The notes: generated by a model not told the origin, from the sequence alone. A DNA stretch of 64,000 bases from Pedobacter steynii (GCF_001721645.1 NZ_CP017141.1:2728001-2792000); one strand, 5' to 3'; counted from the first letter of the stretch, positions 20,242 to 29,834 are shown. Made by a program: numbers and translations.

Positions 20242-21161
20242 TGATGAAATACCTTATTGCACTGTTCATGACAAGTCTTATTTCAGCAAGTAATCTTATA
20301 GCGCAGGAGCCTGTACTATTATATCCCGGAGCAATTCCGGGATCAAAACCAACACCTGTGGATTATAAAGAAATCGCGGAGGAAGGAAAAGATGGAATCC
20401 TGAGGGTCAGTAAGGTTTCTCAACCTACATTAAGTGTTTTTTTGCCGGCAAAAGAAAAGGCAAATGGTACGGCGGTGATCATTTGTCCGGGAGGAGGATA
20501 TGGTATTCTTGCGATCGGACATGAAGGTTATGATGTGGCCAGGAAATTTAACGAAATCGGGGTTGCAGCTTTTGTGCTAAAATACCGTTTGCCGAATGAT
20601 GCGATTATGCTGGATAAATCTTTCGGCCCCTTGCAGGATGCGCAACAAGCTATATTGGTATTGAGACAAAACGCAGAGAAATGGAATATTAATCCCGCTA
20701 AAATAGGTGTCATGGGATTTTCTGCAGGAGGGCATCTTGCAGGAAGCCTGACAGTTCATTATGGGGATGTTAAAATAGAAAATGCGGGACAGCAGAGTCT
20801 TCGTCCGGACTTTTCCATCCTGATCTATCCGGTGATCTCATTTAGAGAATCCCCGCATACGGGTTCAGCGAAAAATCTGGCGGGGCCAAATCTTACAGAA
20901 GCTCAAAAAGATTATTTTTCCAATGAGAAATATGTAGATGCGAAAACTCCACCCACATTTTTAATCCATGCCAATGACGATAAAACTGTTCCGGTAGAGA
21001 ATAGTATCGTTTTTAACCGGGCCTTAGTGAAAGCAGGAGTCAGCTCTGAAATGCATCTTTATCAGAATGGCGGTCATGGTTTTGGCCTGAATAATAAAAC
21101 TACCGCTGATCAGTGGTTTGACCGGCTGATCAATTGGATGAAATCCAATCAGTTTCTTTAA
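20241..21161 (+). CDS. Exported alpha/beta-hydrolase (acetyl-esterase type)
   Basis: A 306-residue enzyme with a signal peptide ([22 protein letters not shown]) and the BD-FAE/esterase-lipase pattern: CPGGGYGILAIGHEGYDVA as oxyanion-hole region, GFSAGGHLAG with the nucleophile Ser, DDKTVPVENS with the Asp, and NGGHGFGL with the His. Relatives deacetylate xylan or other sugars. Its ATG shares a base with the prfB stop (TAATG), so it is coupled to RF2 synthesis. Its stop codon overlaps the stop of the convergent SirB1-like gene. Confidence 0.88.
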   Translation: MMKYLIALFMTSLISASNLIAQEPVLLYPGAIPGSKPTPVDYKEIAEEGKDGILRVSKVSQPTLSVFLPAKEKANGTAVIICPGGGYGILAIGHEGYDVARKFNEIGVAAFVLKYRLPNDAIMLDKSFGPLQDAQQAILVLRQNAEKWNINPAKIGVMGFSAGGHLAGSLTVHYGDVKIENAGQQSLRPDFSILIYPVISFRESPHTGSAKNLAGPNLTEAQKDYFSNEKYVDAKTPPTFLIHANDDKTVPVENSIVFNRALVKAGVSSEMHLYQNGGHGFGLNNKTTADQWFDRLINWMKSNQFL

Positions 21162-22027
21162 AGGTCAGTATTGCTGAGGATATCCTGTAGTTCTTTAAGT
21201 TCTGCCACTTTTTCTGTTGAGCCCAGGTTTTCATAAGAAGAGATGAGATTTCTGATGATTCTTCTGATGATTTCTACATTGCTGCATGGTGCGTAAAAGC
21301 CAGGCATGGGATCCAGGTTTAATTGTCTGAGGAACTGATCTACATCGTGTTTGCCGAATATCGCTCCTTTATTAAAGGCATTGATATAGAAAAGTACGCC
21401 AAATTCATGTTCTTCTCTTTTACTTTCGTCGATATATCCTAAAATGAAATGCTGCGGAAGATTTACGCCATATACCGGTATATCCAGTTTCTGGGCAATG
21501 GTGGAATAAATGATGGCCAGCGAAATCTGATTTCCTTTTTTACTTTCCAGGACCTGATTGATATAGGAGTTTTGCGGGTCATGATGATTTTTCGTGTTTC
21601 CGCTAAAACCATATACATTATAAAATATATGATTGATGAGTTTGATTTTTTCAATAGAACTCATTTCATATTGCAGACCCATCCAGATTTCTCTTTTTAT
21701 TTCTTCAATCTGAAGGATGATTTTTTGCTCATCAAGATCAGGGTACTGGTACCTGTTGATCACCAATGCCCCCTGAAGCAGGTCAAAAGCTCCGCTCTGG
21801 AACCAAAGGTTCAGGTCTTCCTTGACACTTGAAAACTGAATCTTATGAACAATGTTTTCAATTCTTTCCTGAAGCAGTGAATCTAAAGATTGTTCCCAGG
21901 CATGCTCTAAAAAATGGACCACCTCAGCACCATATTCCAGCAGGCGTTTTTCAATATGCTGATAAATCTCCGGATCGGGATCATCAAGCAATTTGACCAA
22001 TGCACTTATTTCTTTACTATTTTCCAT
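21158..22027 (-). CDS. SirB1-family transglutaminase-like protein
   Basis: A 289-residue cytosolic protein. The N-terminal half (about 1-95) is helical with a HEAT-like start (LVKLLDDPDPEIYQHIEKRLL). The second half has the SirB1/transglutaminase-like core: NHIFYNVYGFSGNTKNHHDPQNSYINQVLESKKGNQISLAIIYSTIAQKLDIPVYGVNLPQHFILGY in pieces. The Cys of true transglutaminases is replaced by the N-Q-I-S segment seen in this family, so enzymatic activity is doubtful. It shares TTAA (21158-21161) as stop codons with the convergent hydrolase gene and is divergent from the methyltransferase, 44 bases away. Confidence 0.82.
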   Translation of the reverse strand: MENSKEISALVKLLDDPDPEIYQHIEKRLLEYGAEVVHFLEHAWEQSLDSLLQERIENIVHKIQFSSVKEDLNLWFQSGAFDLLQGALVINRYQYPDLDEQKIILQIEEIKREIWMGLQYEMSSIEKIKLINHIFYNVYGFSGNTKNHHDPQNSYINQVLESKKGNQISLAIIYSTIAQKLDIPVYGVNLPQHFILGYIDESKREEHEFGVLFYINAFNKGAIFGKHDVDQFLRQLNLDPMPGFYAPCSNVEIIRRIIRNLISSYENLGSTEKVAELKELQDILSNTDL

Positions 22028-22058
22028 TAAACATGCAACTTAGAATCATGTGATTGCT

Positions 22059-22066
22059 TATTTTTG
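22059..22066 (+). promoter_or_regulatory. Putative methyltransferase promoter -7 box (leaderless arrangement)
   Basis: TATTTTTG matches TAnnTTTG exactly and ends five bases before the ATG at 22072. No good TTTG -33 partner is visible in the 44-base divergent gap. Confidence 0.5.
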
Positions 22067-22071
22067 TAGCT

Positions 22072-22854
22072 ATGGTTTTCAATTTCATCAGTGACTATCT
22101 GAAGCATCGCTTTACCTCTAAAAGCAGACATGGTACCCACTCACCCTTCGTATATAAGCTTACGGATGAGGTAATTTACGATTTTAACGCTAAAAGTGAT
22201 TACAAAAGCATCGAGGCGCAAAGAAAAAAACTTTTCAATGACGATTCTTTAATCACGGTAACGGATCTGGGAGCAGGTTCTCATCTGAATAAAAATAGAA
22301 CCAAGCAGGTAAAGCAGATTGCAAAGAATGCCTTAAAAAATCCTCGTCTGGCACAGCTGATCTATCGCCTTGCCAGGGACAATCAGCCTAAAAGTATCAT
22401 CGAGCTGGGGACTTGTCTGGGCATTACCAGCGCTTATCTTTCCAAAGCCTGCCCTGAGGCAGATGTAATTACTATAGAAGGTTGTCCGGAAACTGCAAAG
22501 GTAGCCTACAAGAATTTCCAGGAACTGGAGCTGGACAATGTAGAGTTGCGGGTCGGGAATTTTGATACTTTACTTCCAGGTGTAATTGATCAGGAAGCAA
22601 AGCTGGACTTTGTATATGTAGACGGAAACCATAGAAAGGAGGCCACCTTAAATTATTTTAACTGGTGTCTGCCTAAAGTGCATGAAGGCTCACTGCTGAT
22701 TTTTGACGACATTTACTGGAGTGAGGGAATGAAAGAAGCCTGGGAAGAAATTAAACAGCACCCTGAAGTAACAGTAACTGTAGATCTTTTCTGGATCGGG
22801 TTGGTTTACTTTAAAAAGGGGCAGGCTAAAGAGCATTTTAAGATTAAGTTTTAA
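22072..22854 (+). CDS. Class I SAM-dependent (O-)methyltransferase
   Basis: A 260-residue cytosolic methyltransferase. The N-terminal about 85 residues form a helical cap containing HRFTSKSRHGTHSPFVYKL. The Rossmann core begins with SIIELGTCLGITSAYLS (motif I, SAM binding), then ADVITIEGCPETAKVA and LDFVYVDGNHRKEATLNYF, where the Asp-containing loop resembles O-methyltransferases. I took ATG 22072 because a -7 box ends just upstream of it; the ATA/TTG-type extension to 22054 would overlap that box. The 3' end shares TTAA (22851-22854) with the convergent gene. Confidence 0.85.
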   Translation: MVFNFISDYLKHRFTSKSRHGTHSPFVYKLTDEVIYDFNAKSDYKSIEAQRKKLFNDDSLITVTDLGAGSHLNKNRTKQVKQIAKNALKNPRLAQLIYRLARDNQPKSIIELGTCLGITSAYLSKACPEADVITIEGCPETAKVAYKNFQELELDNVELRVGNFDTLLPGVIDQEAKLDFVYVDGNHRKEATLNYFNWCLPKVHEGSLLIFDDIYWSEGMKEAWEEIKQHPEVTVTVDLFWIGLVYFKKGQAKEHFKIKF

Positions 22855-23984
22855 AATGCTTCGGCCAGGGTGATATAGAATCCGCTCTGACGTTTCTCAT
22901 TTACTCTTTTTTCTCCAACCGCATAGTCTAAGCGGACACTCAGTCCTTTTTCAGGATCGAAGAAATATCTTCCTCCCGCACCATAAGAAGGTTTGAAGTT
23001 TTTTGCAGAAAAATCACCATTGTCAAAAACCTGTCCGGTGCCGGCAAATACAACTGCGCCGAAACGGTTATTGTAACGATAGCGTAGTTCTGCCTGTCCT
23101 GCCAAAAGGTTTCTGTCTCTGTAACGTCCGGTATAATAGCCTCTCATCATTTCATCATTACCCATTTGAGGCAACAGATAGAATGGCGTATTCTTTCCCT
23201 GCACGGTATGGAATAAAGCATTTACGCCAAGGACGAATTTTTTAGAAAGCGGCCAGAAATTACGGACATTAGCTTTGATGACACTCCCCGTAAAACTTTC
23301 TCCACCCCAGAAGTCTGGTGCGTATTGATAAGTAACCCGGCCGAGGAAACCCTTGGTTGGATAGTTGTTGGAATTCCTGGTGTCGTAACTTTGAGAGATA
23401 CCTATATAAGCTACGTTACCTCCACCTTTGTGAATCAGGCTTTGGTCTGTTGTGAATATTCCTCCGGAAACCTCGTCTTTAAAGTTATAGTTTTCAAAAC
23501 CTAAGGACAATCCGGTATAGGCATGAGGCAATAGTCTTTTTTCTGCTTCAAACATCACTCTCGACTGGCGCTGTATCAATCGGTCAGAGTTGGCTTCCAG
23601 AGTTTCGTTACCTAGGCCATAGAAATTGAAAGGCATCCGCTTAAACCGGAATTCAGAAATTAAATGGTAATCATTTCCTTTTGTCCAGATATCGCTTTTT
23701 AAAGAGAAATTATATTGGCCTTTGGTAGATATCGTTGCTACACCGGAAAAGTTAGAACTGCGGTTGCTACTGTCTTTCCTGTCGATATAAGTGGAATATA
23801 AGGCGCCCAATCCAAACTCGGCTCCGATTTCCTGTGAATAACGGAATATAGGTACTGGCATGAAACTCGCTCTCCGGGAGCTGTCTGTCTTATCTGATAA
23901 GTATCTTTTGATAAATTTCTTTTGCGCTGATACCTCTGCGGCAGTAATAATAAGTATAGTGATGCAAAGCGAAATTTTCTTCAT
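22851..23984 (-). CDS. Outer-membrane beta-barrel protein of the BamA/TamA (surface antigen D15) type
   Basis: A 377-residue exported protein with signal peptide (MKKISLCITILIITAAEVSAQ). The rest is alternating amphipathic strands rich in Tyr, Phe and Gly: for example AEKRLLPHAYTGLSLGFENYNF, NVAYIGISQSYDTRNSNNYPTKGFLGRVTYQY and FDPEKGLSVRLDYAVGEK, ending in a C-terminal Phe (ITLAEAF) as barrel proteins do. There are no POTRA domains, so it is a barrel-only relative that may pair with another protein or act as a surface barrel. Function not known. Confidence 0.82.
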   Translation of the reverse strand: MKKISLCITILIITAAEVSAQKKFIKRYLSDKTDSSRRASFMPVPIFRYSQEIGAEFGLGALYSTYIDRKDSSNRSSNFSGVATISTKGQYNFSLKSDIWTKGNDYHLISEFRFKRMPFNFYGLGNETLEANSDRLIQRQSRVMFEAEKRLLPHAYTGLSLGFENYNFKDEVSGGIFTTDQSLIHKGGGNVAYIGISQSYDTRNSNNYPTKGFLGRVTYQYAPDFWGGESFTGSVIKANVRNFWPLSKKFVLGVNALFHTVQGKNTPFYLLPQMGNDEMMRGYYTGRYRDRNLLAGQAELRYRYNNRFGAVVFAGTGQVFDNGDFSAKNFKPSYGAGGRYFFDPEKGLSVRLDYAVGEKRVNEKRQSGFYITLAEAF

Positions 23985-24152
23985 TGGCCTAAAATAGTAT
24001 AAAGATTTAAATTATCCTGTTATCCGCGATCCCTTAGCAAGATTGAGGCCAGATATTGATAACGGATTAATTTTTAAAGAATTGTTTTTCGCCGAAAGAT
24101 TCTTTTTGCTAAGAGTTCGGATGTTATCATTAGTCCTTTACGATTATTTGCC

Positions 24153-24160
24153 TATTTTTG
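24153..24160 (+). promoter_or_regulatory. Putative promoter -7 box of the DHS-family gene
   Basis: TATTTTTG matches TAnnTTTG exactly, 25 bases before the ATG at 24186. No clear TTTG at the expected -33 position. Confidence 0.55.
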
Positions 24161-24185
24161 CGGCAACAACAAAATTTAATCAAAG

Positions 24186-25166
24186 ATGAGTACAACAAGA
24201 GGACCTATCTCGCAATTCATGGAGAAACATTATCTCCATTTTAATGCGGCAGCTATGATGGATGCGGCTAAAGGATATGAAACACATTTAGATGAAGGTG
24301 GTAAGATGATGATTACCCTTGCAGGAGCGATGAGTACTGCAGAGCTGGGTATCTCCTTAGCCGAAATGATCCGTCAGGATAAAGTTTCGATCATTTCCTG
24401 TACCGGTGCCAACCTGGAGGAAGATATCATGAACCTTGTTGCGCATTCACACTATAAAAGAGTACCTAATTACCGCGACCTGAGCCCTCAGGATGAGTGG
24501 GATCTTTTGGAAAACCATTACAACAGAGTTACTGATACCTGTATTCCTGAAGAAGAGGCTTTCCGCAGATTGCAGAAACACATCCATAAAATCTGGACAG
24601 ATGCAGAAAAAGCAGGTGAGCGTTATTTCCCACATGAGTTTATGTATAAGATGTTATTGAGTGGAGATTTAGAGCAGTACTATGAGATTGATCCTAAAAA
24701 TTCATGGATGCTTGCAGCGGCAGAGAAAAATCTTCCGATTGTAGTACCAGGATGGGAAGACTCTACTATGGGTAATATCTTCGCTTCTTATGTGATGAAA
24801 TCTGAATTGACTGCAACCACGATGAAAGGTGGAATTGAATATATGGGATATTTAGCTGACTGGTATATTAAGAACAGTTCAGGTAAAGGAATCGGATTTT
24901 TCCAGATTGGTGGAGGTATTGCCGGTGACTTCCCGATTTGTGTGGTACCGATGCTTTATCAGGATATGGAAATGGAGAATATTCCATTCTGGAGCTATTT
25001 CTGCCAGATCTCTGATTCTACCACTTCCTACGGCTCTTATTCAGGTGCTGTACCTAATGAAAAAATCACCTGGGGTAAACTGGATATCAATACGCCTAAG
25101 TTCATCGTTGAATCAGATGCGACAATCGTTGCTCCACTGATCTTTTCATGGATATTAAAAATGTAA
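24186..25166 (+). CDS. Deoxyhypusine synthase family protein
   Basis: A 326-residue NAD-dependent enzyme of the deoxyhypusine/homospermidine synthase family, which transfers an aminobutyl group from spermidine. Family blocks seen are LAGAMSTAELG, ISCTGANLEEDIMNL, PIVVPGWEDSTMGNIFASY, GGIAGDFPICVVPM and SGAVPNEKITWGKLD. The lysine that forms the enzyme-imine intermediate in the eukaryotic enzyme is present here as K298 in TWGKL. Bacteria have no eIF5A to modify, so the substrate is probably a free polyamine or an unknown protein. It is monocistronic, with its own -7 box and terminator; no other polyamine gene is nearby. Confidence 0.9.
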   Translation: MSTTRGPISQFMEKHYLHFNAAAMMDAAKGYETHLDEGGKMMITLAGAMSTAELGISLAEMIRQDKVSIISCTGANLEEDIMNLVAHSHYKRVPNYRDLSPQDEWDLLENHYNRVTDTCIPEEEAFRRLQKHIHKIWTDAEKAGERYFPHEFMYKMLLSGDLEQYYEIDPKNSWMLAAAEKNLPIVVPGWEDSTMGNIFASYVMKSELTATTMKGGIEYMGYLADWYIKNSSGKGIGFFQIGGGIAGDFPICVVPMLYQDMEMENIPFWSYFCQISDSTTSYGSYSGAVPNEKITWGKLDINTPKFIVESDATIVAPLIFSWILKM

Positions 25167-25208
25167 ATTGAATTTACAAATATTGCCAATGTAAGGTTGG
25201 TTATCGGG

Positions 25209-25240
25209 AATCAGCAATTTTTTAAAAATTGCTGATTTTC
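25209..25240 (+). terminator. Terminator of the DHS-family gene
   Basis: A 14-base perfect inverted repeat (25209-25222 with 25224-25237; core AATCAGCAA/TTGCTGATT) is followed by a short T-run. It lies about 43 bases after the stop. Confidence 0.75.
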
Positions 25241-25303
25241 CTCGTTTAAAGCCCCAAAAACGAACTATTTAGATTGATTATAAATTGTATTTACTGTCAT
25301 TTA

Positions 25304-25337
25304 TTTGTCATTGGTAAGTTAATAAATTTTACTTTTG
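25304..25337 (+). promoter_or_regulatory. Putative promoter of the ACIII-cox operon
   Basis: TTTG (25304-25307), a 22-base spacer and TACTTTTG (25330-25337) fit the Bacteroidota -33/-7 pattern. The predicted leader to the actA ATG is about 75 bases. Confidence 0.6.
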
Positions 25338-25418
25338 TGGACGTTTTGGTGAAGAACCTAAGTTCGAACATCAAATACGGTTTACAAGTTTTTTAAAAAA
25401 TAGCATAAAATACTCATT

Positions 25419-26708
25419 ATGAGGGATATCTCATTGATCATTAGAAGAGTTTGGAAGTCGACAGTCATGTTAACGGCCCTATCTGTTTTAATCGTTTCTG
25501 CAACACAAGCGCAAGATGTAGTGGAGGGAAGAAAAATATTTAAAGATAAATGTTCTTCTTGTCACCAATTAGACCGTAATAGTACGGGGCCGGCTTTAAC
25601 TGCTAAAGTTAACGAGCTGGATGAAGCATTTACCATCAAATGGGTTAAGAACTGGAAGGCTTTAGTTGATGCCGGTGATAAGCAGGCGATCGAAGCAGCT
25701 AAGTTTTCTCCATCGGAGATGACCACGTTCCCTCAGTTGACGGACGATCAGATTAAAAATGTAATCGCGTATGCGAAAGCAGGCGAGCCAAAGAAAGAAG
25801 GTGAAGTTAAAACTGAAGCTGCTTCTGAAGGGGTGTCTGATTTCTCTATCGCAGGTATCGTTGCTATTATATTAATATCGATTGCGGTATTAGTTGTATT
25901 GGGACGTGCCATTAAAATGCTGGAGCGTTTGATTCTACAGAAACAAGGTGTTGTTCTTGCAGAAGAAGATAACGTTTCTCTTGCAACAGGCGTTCGCAGA
26001 TTATTCAAAAACAAGAAATTTGTATTCTTCTTCATTCTGTGTTTAGTAGTGAGCTTAGGTTCATTCGGATGGATGGGCATGTGGAATACAGGTGTACACA
26101 CTGGTTACCAACCGGTACAGCCGATTAAATTCTCTCACGAGTTGCACGCTGGTACAAATAAGATTGACTGTCAGTATTGCCACGCCGGTGCATTCAAATC
26201 TAAAAACTCAACCATTCCATCTGTGAACGTTTGTATGAACTGTCACAAATCGGTACAGGCTACTGAAAAATATAACGGTGAGATTTCTCCTGAGATTCAG
26301 AAAATCTATACCGCTATCGGTTATGATCCTGCAACCTTGACTTATGACAAGACTAAAGAGAAACCAGTAGAGTGGGTACGTGTACATAACCTTCCTGATT
26401 TTGCTTACTTCAACCACTCTCAACACGTAGTTGTAGGTGAGGAAGCGATCAGAAAAGAAAAAGGTTTAAAACCTAACGAGCCAGTATGTTTTGCATGTCA
26501 TGGTCCGGTTGATACGATGGAAGAAATTTATCAGTTCTCTCCGCTAACGATGAAATGGTGTATCAATTGCCATAAAGACGCTGAGGTTTCAGGTAAAGAC
26601 AATGCTTTCTATGCGAAAGTGATTGAAGCCCATGAGAAAATCAAGAAAGGTGAAAAAATCACACCAGCATTATTGGGTGGTTTAGAGTGTGGTAAGTGCC
26701 ACTATTAA
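25419..26708 (+). CDS. actA: Alternative complex III subunit A, multiheme cytochrome c
   Basis: ActA carries electrons from the quinol site to the periplasm in alternative complex III, which replaces cytochrome bc1. The protein (429 residues) has a signal peptide, then a monoheme cytochrome c domain (CSSCH at 44-48, axial Met in SEMTTFPQL), a TM helix (about 143-165) and a second TM (about 202-222). A C-terminal domain follows with five more CxxCH sites: CQYCH, CMNCH, CFACH, CINCH and CGKCH. Six heme sites in all is one more than the pentaheme form. It is first in an operon of eight genes ending at coxA. Confidence 0.93.
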   Translation: MRDISLIIRRVWKSTVMLTALSVLIVSATQAQDVVEGRKIFKDKCSSCHQLDRNSTGPALTAKVNELDEAFTIKWVKNWKALVDAGDKQAIEAAKFSPSEMTTFPQLTDDQIKNVIAYAKAGEPKKEGEVKTEAASEGVSDFSIAGIVAIILISIAVLVVLGRAIKMLERLILQKQGVVLAEEDNVSLATGVRRLFKNKKFVFFFILCLVVSLGSFGWMGMWNTGVHTGYQPVQPIKFSHELHAGTNKIDCQYCHAGAFKSKNSTIPSVNVCMNCHKSVQATEKYNGEISPEIQKIYTAIGYDPATLTYDKTKEKPVEWVRVHNLPDFAYFNHSQHVVVGEEAIRKEKGLKPNEPVCFACHGPVDTMEEIYQFSPLTMKWCINCHKDAEVSGKDNAFYAKVIEAHEKIKKGEKITPALLGGLECGKCHY

Positions 26709-26756
26709 TAGTAGAGTTTAATAAAAGAACGTTCGATAAACAGTAATATAGCTTAA

Positions 26757-29700
26757 ATGGAAAGCAATAAAAAATACTGGAAAGGCTTAGAGGAGTATAA
26801 AAACACTCCCGATTTTGTTGAAAACAACAAAAACGAATTTGCTGAGCCCCTTCCAATAGAAGATGTTTTAAATGAAGCAGGGTTGAGTACGGTAACCCCG
26901 CGCCGTGACTTTTTAAAAGCTTTAGGCTTCGGCCTGGGAGCGGTAACGCTTGCAGCTTGTCAGACAGCCCCGGTTCATAAATCAATTCCTTATGTCATTA
27001 AACCTGAGGAAGTAGTTCCGGGTATCCCTAACTACTATGTTTCAAGTTTCAATGGTCAGAGTATTTTGGTGAAAACCAGAGAGGGACGTCCTATTAAAAT
27101 TGATGCCAATCCTAACGCAGGAGAATTCAACTGCGGTACGGATTCACAGGCACAAGCTTCAGTTTTAGATCTTTATGATGTTTCTAAATTACAGGGTCCT
27201 GTATTAAAGGATGATGAGAAAGCAACATGGGCTAAGATTGATGAGTTTGTAAAAGGAGAGTTGAATAAGGCTCAGGCTTCAGGAAAGAAAATCCGCGTGG
27301 TTTCCTCTACTGTAAACAGTCCTTCTACAAAAAATGTAATTGCTGACTTTGCTACTGCTTATCCTAATACGAAGCATGTACAATATGATGCAGTTTCTTA
27401 TACCGGTATCATCAAAGCAAATGAGAATAGCTTTGGTAAAGCGGTAGTTCCTAAATACAGATTCGATAAAGCTGACCTGATCGTAAGTTTCGGTGCAGAC
27501 TTTTTAGGTACCTGGATCAGCGGTGAAGAATTTACTGCCCAGTATATTGCGAACAGAAATCACAAGTCATTAAAGGCTGGTAAAATGTCACGTCACTTCC
27601 AGTTTGAAGCTGGGATGAGTTTAACAGGTACTAACGCGGATACGCGTGTTCCTGTAAAATTATCGGAAGAGGGACCTGCATTAATTACCTTATATAATAC
27701 CATTACCGGAAATAACTTAGCCGGCGGTGCTTTACCTAATAACGTAACTGCTGATAAAGCGATCAAGTTAGTAGCGAAAGAGCTGTTGCAAAACAAAGGT
27801 AAATCAGTTGTCGTTTCAGGTTCAAATGATGTGTCTACCCAGATTCTGGTAAATGCAATCAACTCTGCAATCGGTAGCTACGGTACTACAATTGACTTAG
27901 ACAATCCTTGTAAACGTTACGCAGGTAACGATGCAGAATTTGCTGAGTTTATCAATGAAATGAACAGAGGTGAAGTAGCGGCTGTATTCTTCCTGGATAC
28001 CAACCCTGCTTATGATGTTGCAAACCCTAAAGCATTTGAAGACGGATTAAAGAAAGTAGCTTTAAAAGTTTCTTTCTCTGACCGTAAAGATGAGACTTCG
28101 ACTTTATGTGATGTAATTGCGGTTAACCACAACTACTTAGAGTCATGGGGTGATGCAAATGCTTATGAAGGATCTTACTCTATCGTTCAGCCAACCATCA
28201 ATCCGGTGTTCAATACCCGTCAGGCAGAAGAGAGTTTATTGATCTGGTCTGATAATGCGGTTAAAGAATATTATCAGTATGTACGTAACAACTGGGAAAA
28301 AAGCATCCTTCCATTATTTGGAAAGAGCTGGAAAGAAGTGTTACAGACAGGTGTATTTACAGTAGCTGAGAAACCAGCAGGAGCATATAGCTTCAGCTTG
28401 TCATTGGCAGCGGTAATTCCTACAATCTTAAATAACAGCAAATCATTAGCTAAAGATATCGAGTTACAGGTTTACGAAAGTGTACCAATGCGTGATGGTA
28501 AACATGCCAACAATGCATTTTTACAGGAATTGCCTGATCCGGTTTCTAAAGTTACCTGGGACAATTACATTGCTATTGCGCCTAAGTTTGCTGAGAAATT
28601 AGGCTACAAAGAGTTTGATATTGTATCTGTAAAGGCAGCAAACGGTTATACTGTAGACTTACCTGTGTTGATTCAACCGGGACAAGCTCAGGGAACAGCT
28701 TCTATTGCTTTAGGATACGGACGTACCAAAGTTGGTAAAGCAGGAAATAACGTTGGTAAAAACGCTTTCCCTTTTGTAAGCTTTAGCAATGGTACTTCTA
28801 AATATGCAACTACAGTTCAGTTAACTGCAACTGGTGGCAGAGAAGAACTGGCGCAAACACAAACGCACCACTCTTTTGAAGGTAGAAACATCATTCGTGA
28901 AGCTACGTTTGCAGAATACAAAAAGAATCCTGCAGCTGGTTCAGGTAATGACCACGCTAAACATAAAACTTATGATTTATGGGATAAATATGAGAAACCA
29001 GGTAACAACTGGGTAATGGCGATCGATTTGAACGCTTGTACTGGTTGCGGTTCTTGTATTGTTGCCTGTAACGTAGAGAATAACATTCCTGTTGTAGGTA
29101 AGGAAGAGGTTCGCAAGCGCAGAGAGATGCACTGGATCCGTATCGACCGTTACTACAGCTTTAATGTGGAAGGTGAAGCTCACGGAGAGAAAGCAGCACA
29201 TGGCGCACATGGAAATGGCATCAATGCGGTAACTAAAGAGAAAGAAATTGCTCATTTAGATAACCTTGATAACGTATCTGTAGTTCACCAACCGATGCTT
29301 TGTCAGCATTGCGATCACGCACCTTGTGAAACAGTTTGTCCGGTATTGGCAACAGTACACTCATCTGATGGTTTAAACCACATGGCTTATAACCGTTGTG
29401 TAGGTACCCGTTACTGCGCGAACAACTGTCCATATAAAGTACGTCGTTTCAACTGGTTTAACTACTGGAATGATTCACGTTTCGATAACTACCTGAACAA
29501 CGAATTTACACAACTGGTTCTGAACCCTGATGTAACTACCCGTTCAAGAGGTGTGATGGAGAAATGTTCAATGTGTATCCAACGTATCCAGGGCGGTAAA
29601 TTGAAAGCTAAAATTGAGAAACGTCCATTAAAAGACGGAGATATCAAAATGGCATGTCAGGAAGCATGTTCTGCAAATGCCATCATTTTTGGTGACGCCA

Positions 29701-29834
29701 ATGATCCTGAATCCGAAGTATCTAAAGCATTACGTAGTGAGCGTATTTACTATGTTTTGGAAGAGATCAACGTACAACCGGGTATAGGTTATATGACAAA
29801 AATTAGAAACACAGATACAACAGTACAAGCGTAA
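26757..29834 (+). CDS. actB: Alternative complex III subunit B, molybdopterin-oxidoreductase-like/ferredoxin fusion
   Basis: A 1025-residue periplasmic subunit. The N-terminus has a twin-arginine motif R49-R50-DFLK followed by a hydrophobic stretch and a lipobox-like LAAC (C68), so it is Tat-exported and probably lipidated. The long middle region resembles molybdopterin oxidoreductases but in ACIII carries no Mo cofactor. The C-terminal part binds Fe-S clusters through CTGCGSCIVAC, CQHCDHAPCETVCP, CVGTRYCANNCP and CSMC...CQEAC. It passes electrons from the quinol-oxidising membrane subunits to ActA. Confidence 0.95.
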   Translation: MESNKKYWKGLEEYKNTPDFVENNKNEFAEPLPIEDVLNEAGLSTVTPRRDFLKALGFGLGAVTLAACQTAPVHKSIPYVIKPEEVVPGIPNYYVSSFNGQSILVKTREGRPIKIDANPNAGEFNCGTDSQAQASVLDLYDVSKLQGPVLKDDEKATWAKIDEFVKGELNKAQASGKKIRVVSSTVNSPSTKNVIADFATAYPNTKHVQYDAVSYTGIIKANENSFGKAVVPKYRFDKADLIVSFGADFLGTWISGEEFTAQYIANRNHKSLKAGKMSRHFQFEAGMSLTGTNADTRVPVKLSEEGPALITLYNTITGNNLAGGALPNNVTADKAIKLVAKELLQNKGKSVVVSGSNDVSTQILVNAINSAIGSYGTTIDLDNPCKRYAGNDAEFAEFINEMNRGEVAAVFFLDTNPAYDVANPKAFEDGLKKVALKVSFSDRKDETSTLCDVIAVNHNYLESWGDANAYEGSYSIVQPTINPVFNTRQAEESLLIWSDNAVKEYYQYVRNNWEKSILPLFGKSWKEVLQTGVFTVAEKPAGAYSFSLSLAAVIPTILNNSKSLAKDIELQVYESVPMRDGKHANNAFLQELPDPVSKVTWDNYIAIAPKFAEKLGYKEFDIVSVKAANGYTVDLPVLIQPGQAQGTASIALGYGRTKVGKAGNNVGKNAFPFVSFSNGTSKYATTVQLTATGGREELAQTQTHHSFEGRNIIREATFAEYKKNPAAGSGNDHAKHKTYDLWDKYEKPGNNWVMAIDLNACTGCGSCIVACNVENNIPVVGKEEVRKRREMHWIRIDRYYSFNVEGEAHGEKAAHGAHGNGINAVTKEKEIAHLDNLDNVSVVHQPMLCQHCDHAPCETVCPVLATVHSSDGLNHMAYNRCVGTRYCANNCPYKVRRFNWFNYWNDSRFDNYLNNEFTQLVLNPDVTTRSRGVMEKCSMCIQRIQGGKLKAKIEKRPLKDGDIKMACQEACSANAIIFGDANDPESEVSKALRSERIYYVLEEINVQPGIGYMTKIRNTDTTVQA

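Noticed and set aside
24076..24107. AAAGAAT/ATTCTTT hairpin with T-run before the DHS gene, as a terminator or attenuator.
   Set aside because: Only seven A/T-rich pairs with a long loop, between divergent genes, so no upstream transcript needs it; could be chance.
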